Part shown: positions 13,566-13,607 of the stretch, one piece after another
Layout: each line of letters starts with the position of its first letter
Numbering within the stretch: the stretch's first letter is position 1
Source of the DNA: Clostridiales bacterium UBA7273
GTDB taxonomy: Bacteria > Bacillota > Clostridia > Oscillospirales > Oscillospiraceae
Direction: 5' to 3'
NCBI GenBank assembly: GCA_002472405.1
Contig: DKRV01000047.1
Coordinates: forward strand, 22,033-35,639
DNA length: 13,607 nt
The notes under the pieces: model-generated
Told to the model about the DNA's origin: nothing
Databases searched by the model: none
Seen by the model: the letters and a program-made list of their open reading frames with translations, nothing else
Made by a program: the position numbers and the translations under genes

Positions 13566-13607
13566 ATATTGATCTTAAGGGGTTCATTACACCCTCAAAA
13601 CTGAACA
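13566..13607 (-). other. Leader upstream of tRNA-Glu
   Basis: These 42 bases run to the right edge. Read on the minus strand they begin TGTTCAGTTTTGAGGGTG, a string that resembles spacer elements near rRNA genes in Bacillota. This hints that an rRNA gene or another tRNA lies just outside. No complete promoter is visible. Confidence 0.3.

Overview
The window looks like chromosomal DNA of a strictly anaerobic, Gram-positive gut-type clostridium (Bacillota, probably near Oscillospirales/Ruminococcaceae). The grounds are an oxygen-sensitive 2-hydroxyacyl-CoA dehydratase system, two secreted proteins with S-layer-homology (SLH) anchors, sigma-A-type promoters, strong AGGAGG ribosome binding sites and Bacillota-type tRNA/5S genes. 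The taxonomic placement is inference; no marker gene gives a species.

Region 1 (1-4121, minus strand) is one operon, read from right to left. It encodes a CooC/MinD-type P-loop ATPase with the CXC metal-site motif of nickel-insertion CooC proteins (TTG start), a 398-residue 2-hydroxyacyl-CoA dehydratase subunit (TTG start), a 595-residue dehydratase subunit whose start overlaps the previous stop (TAATG), and the first 82 codons of the ASKHA-type ATPase activator (HgdC/BadF family), cut by the left edge. The activator is expected to drive one low-potential electron into the Fe-S clusters of the two-subunit enzyme at the cost of ATP. The CooC-like protein is the unusual partner and may mature or load a metal cluster. 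The substrate cannot be told from the window.

Region 2 (4122-12620) holds two divergent genes for large SLH-anchored surface proteins. The minus-strand gene (1816 aa) joins a phosphodiester glycosidase (NAGPA) domain, Ig-like and carbohydrate-binding-like modules, a purple-acid-phosphatase-like metallophosphoesterase, a cell-wall-binding-like repeat, three short Cys/His motifs and three SLH domains. The plus-strand gene (766 aa) is a CotH-type secreted kinase with three SLH domains. Together they suggest a surface system that adds phosphate and removes phosphodiester-sugar and phosphate groups. The 325-bp space between them carries opposed promoters, an inverted-repeat operator candidate and a terminator-like hairpin at the very start of the 1816-aa mRNA. 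Each gene ends in a hairpin.

Region 3 (12593-13607) has a 50-codon minus-strand ORF of unknown function and then an RNA-gene cluster on the minus strand. Transcription order is tRNA-Glu, tRNA-Lys, a hairpin, a promoter, 5S rRNA, tRNA-Asn, a hairpin, tRNA-Met (or Ile2, both CAT), tRNA-Trp and a terminator. No 16S or 23S sequence was seen in the window. No CRISPR array, transposase or integrase was seen.
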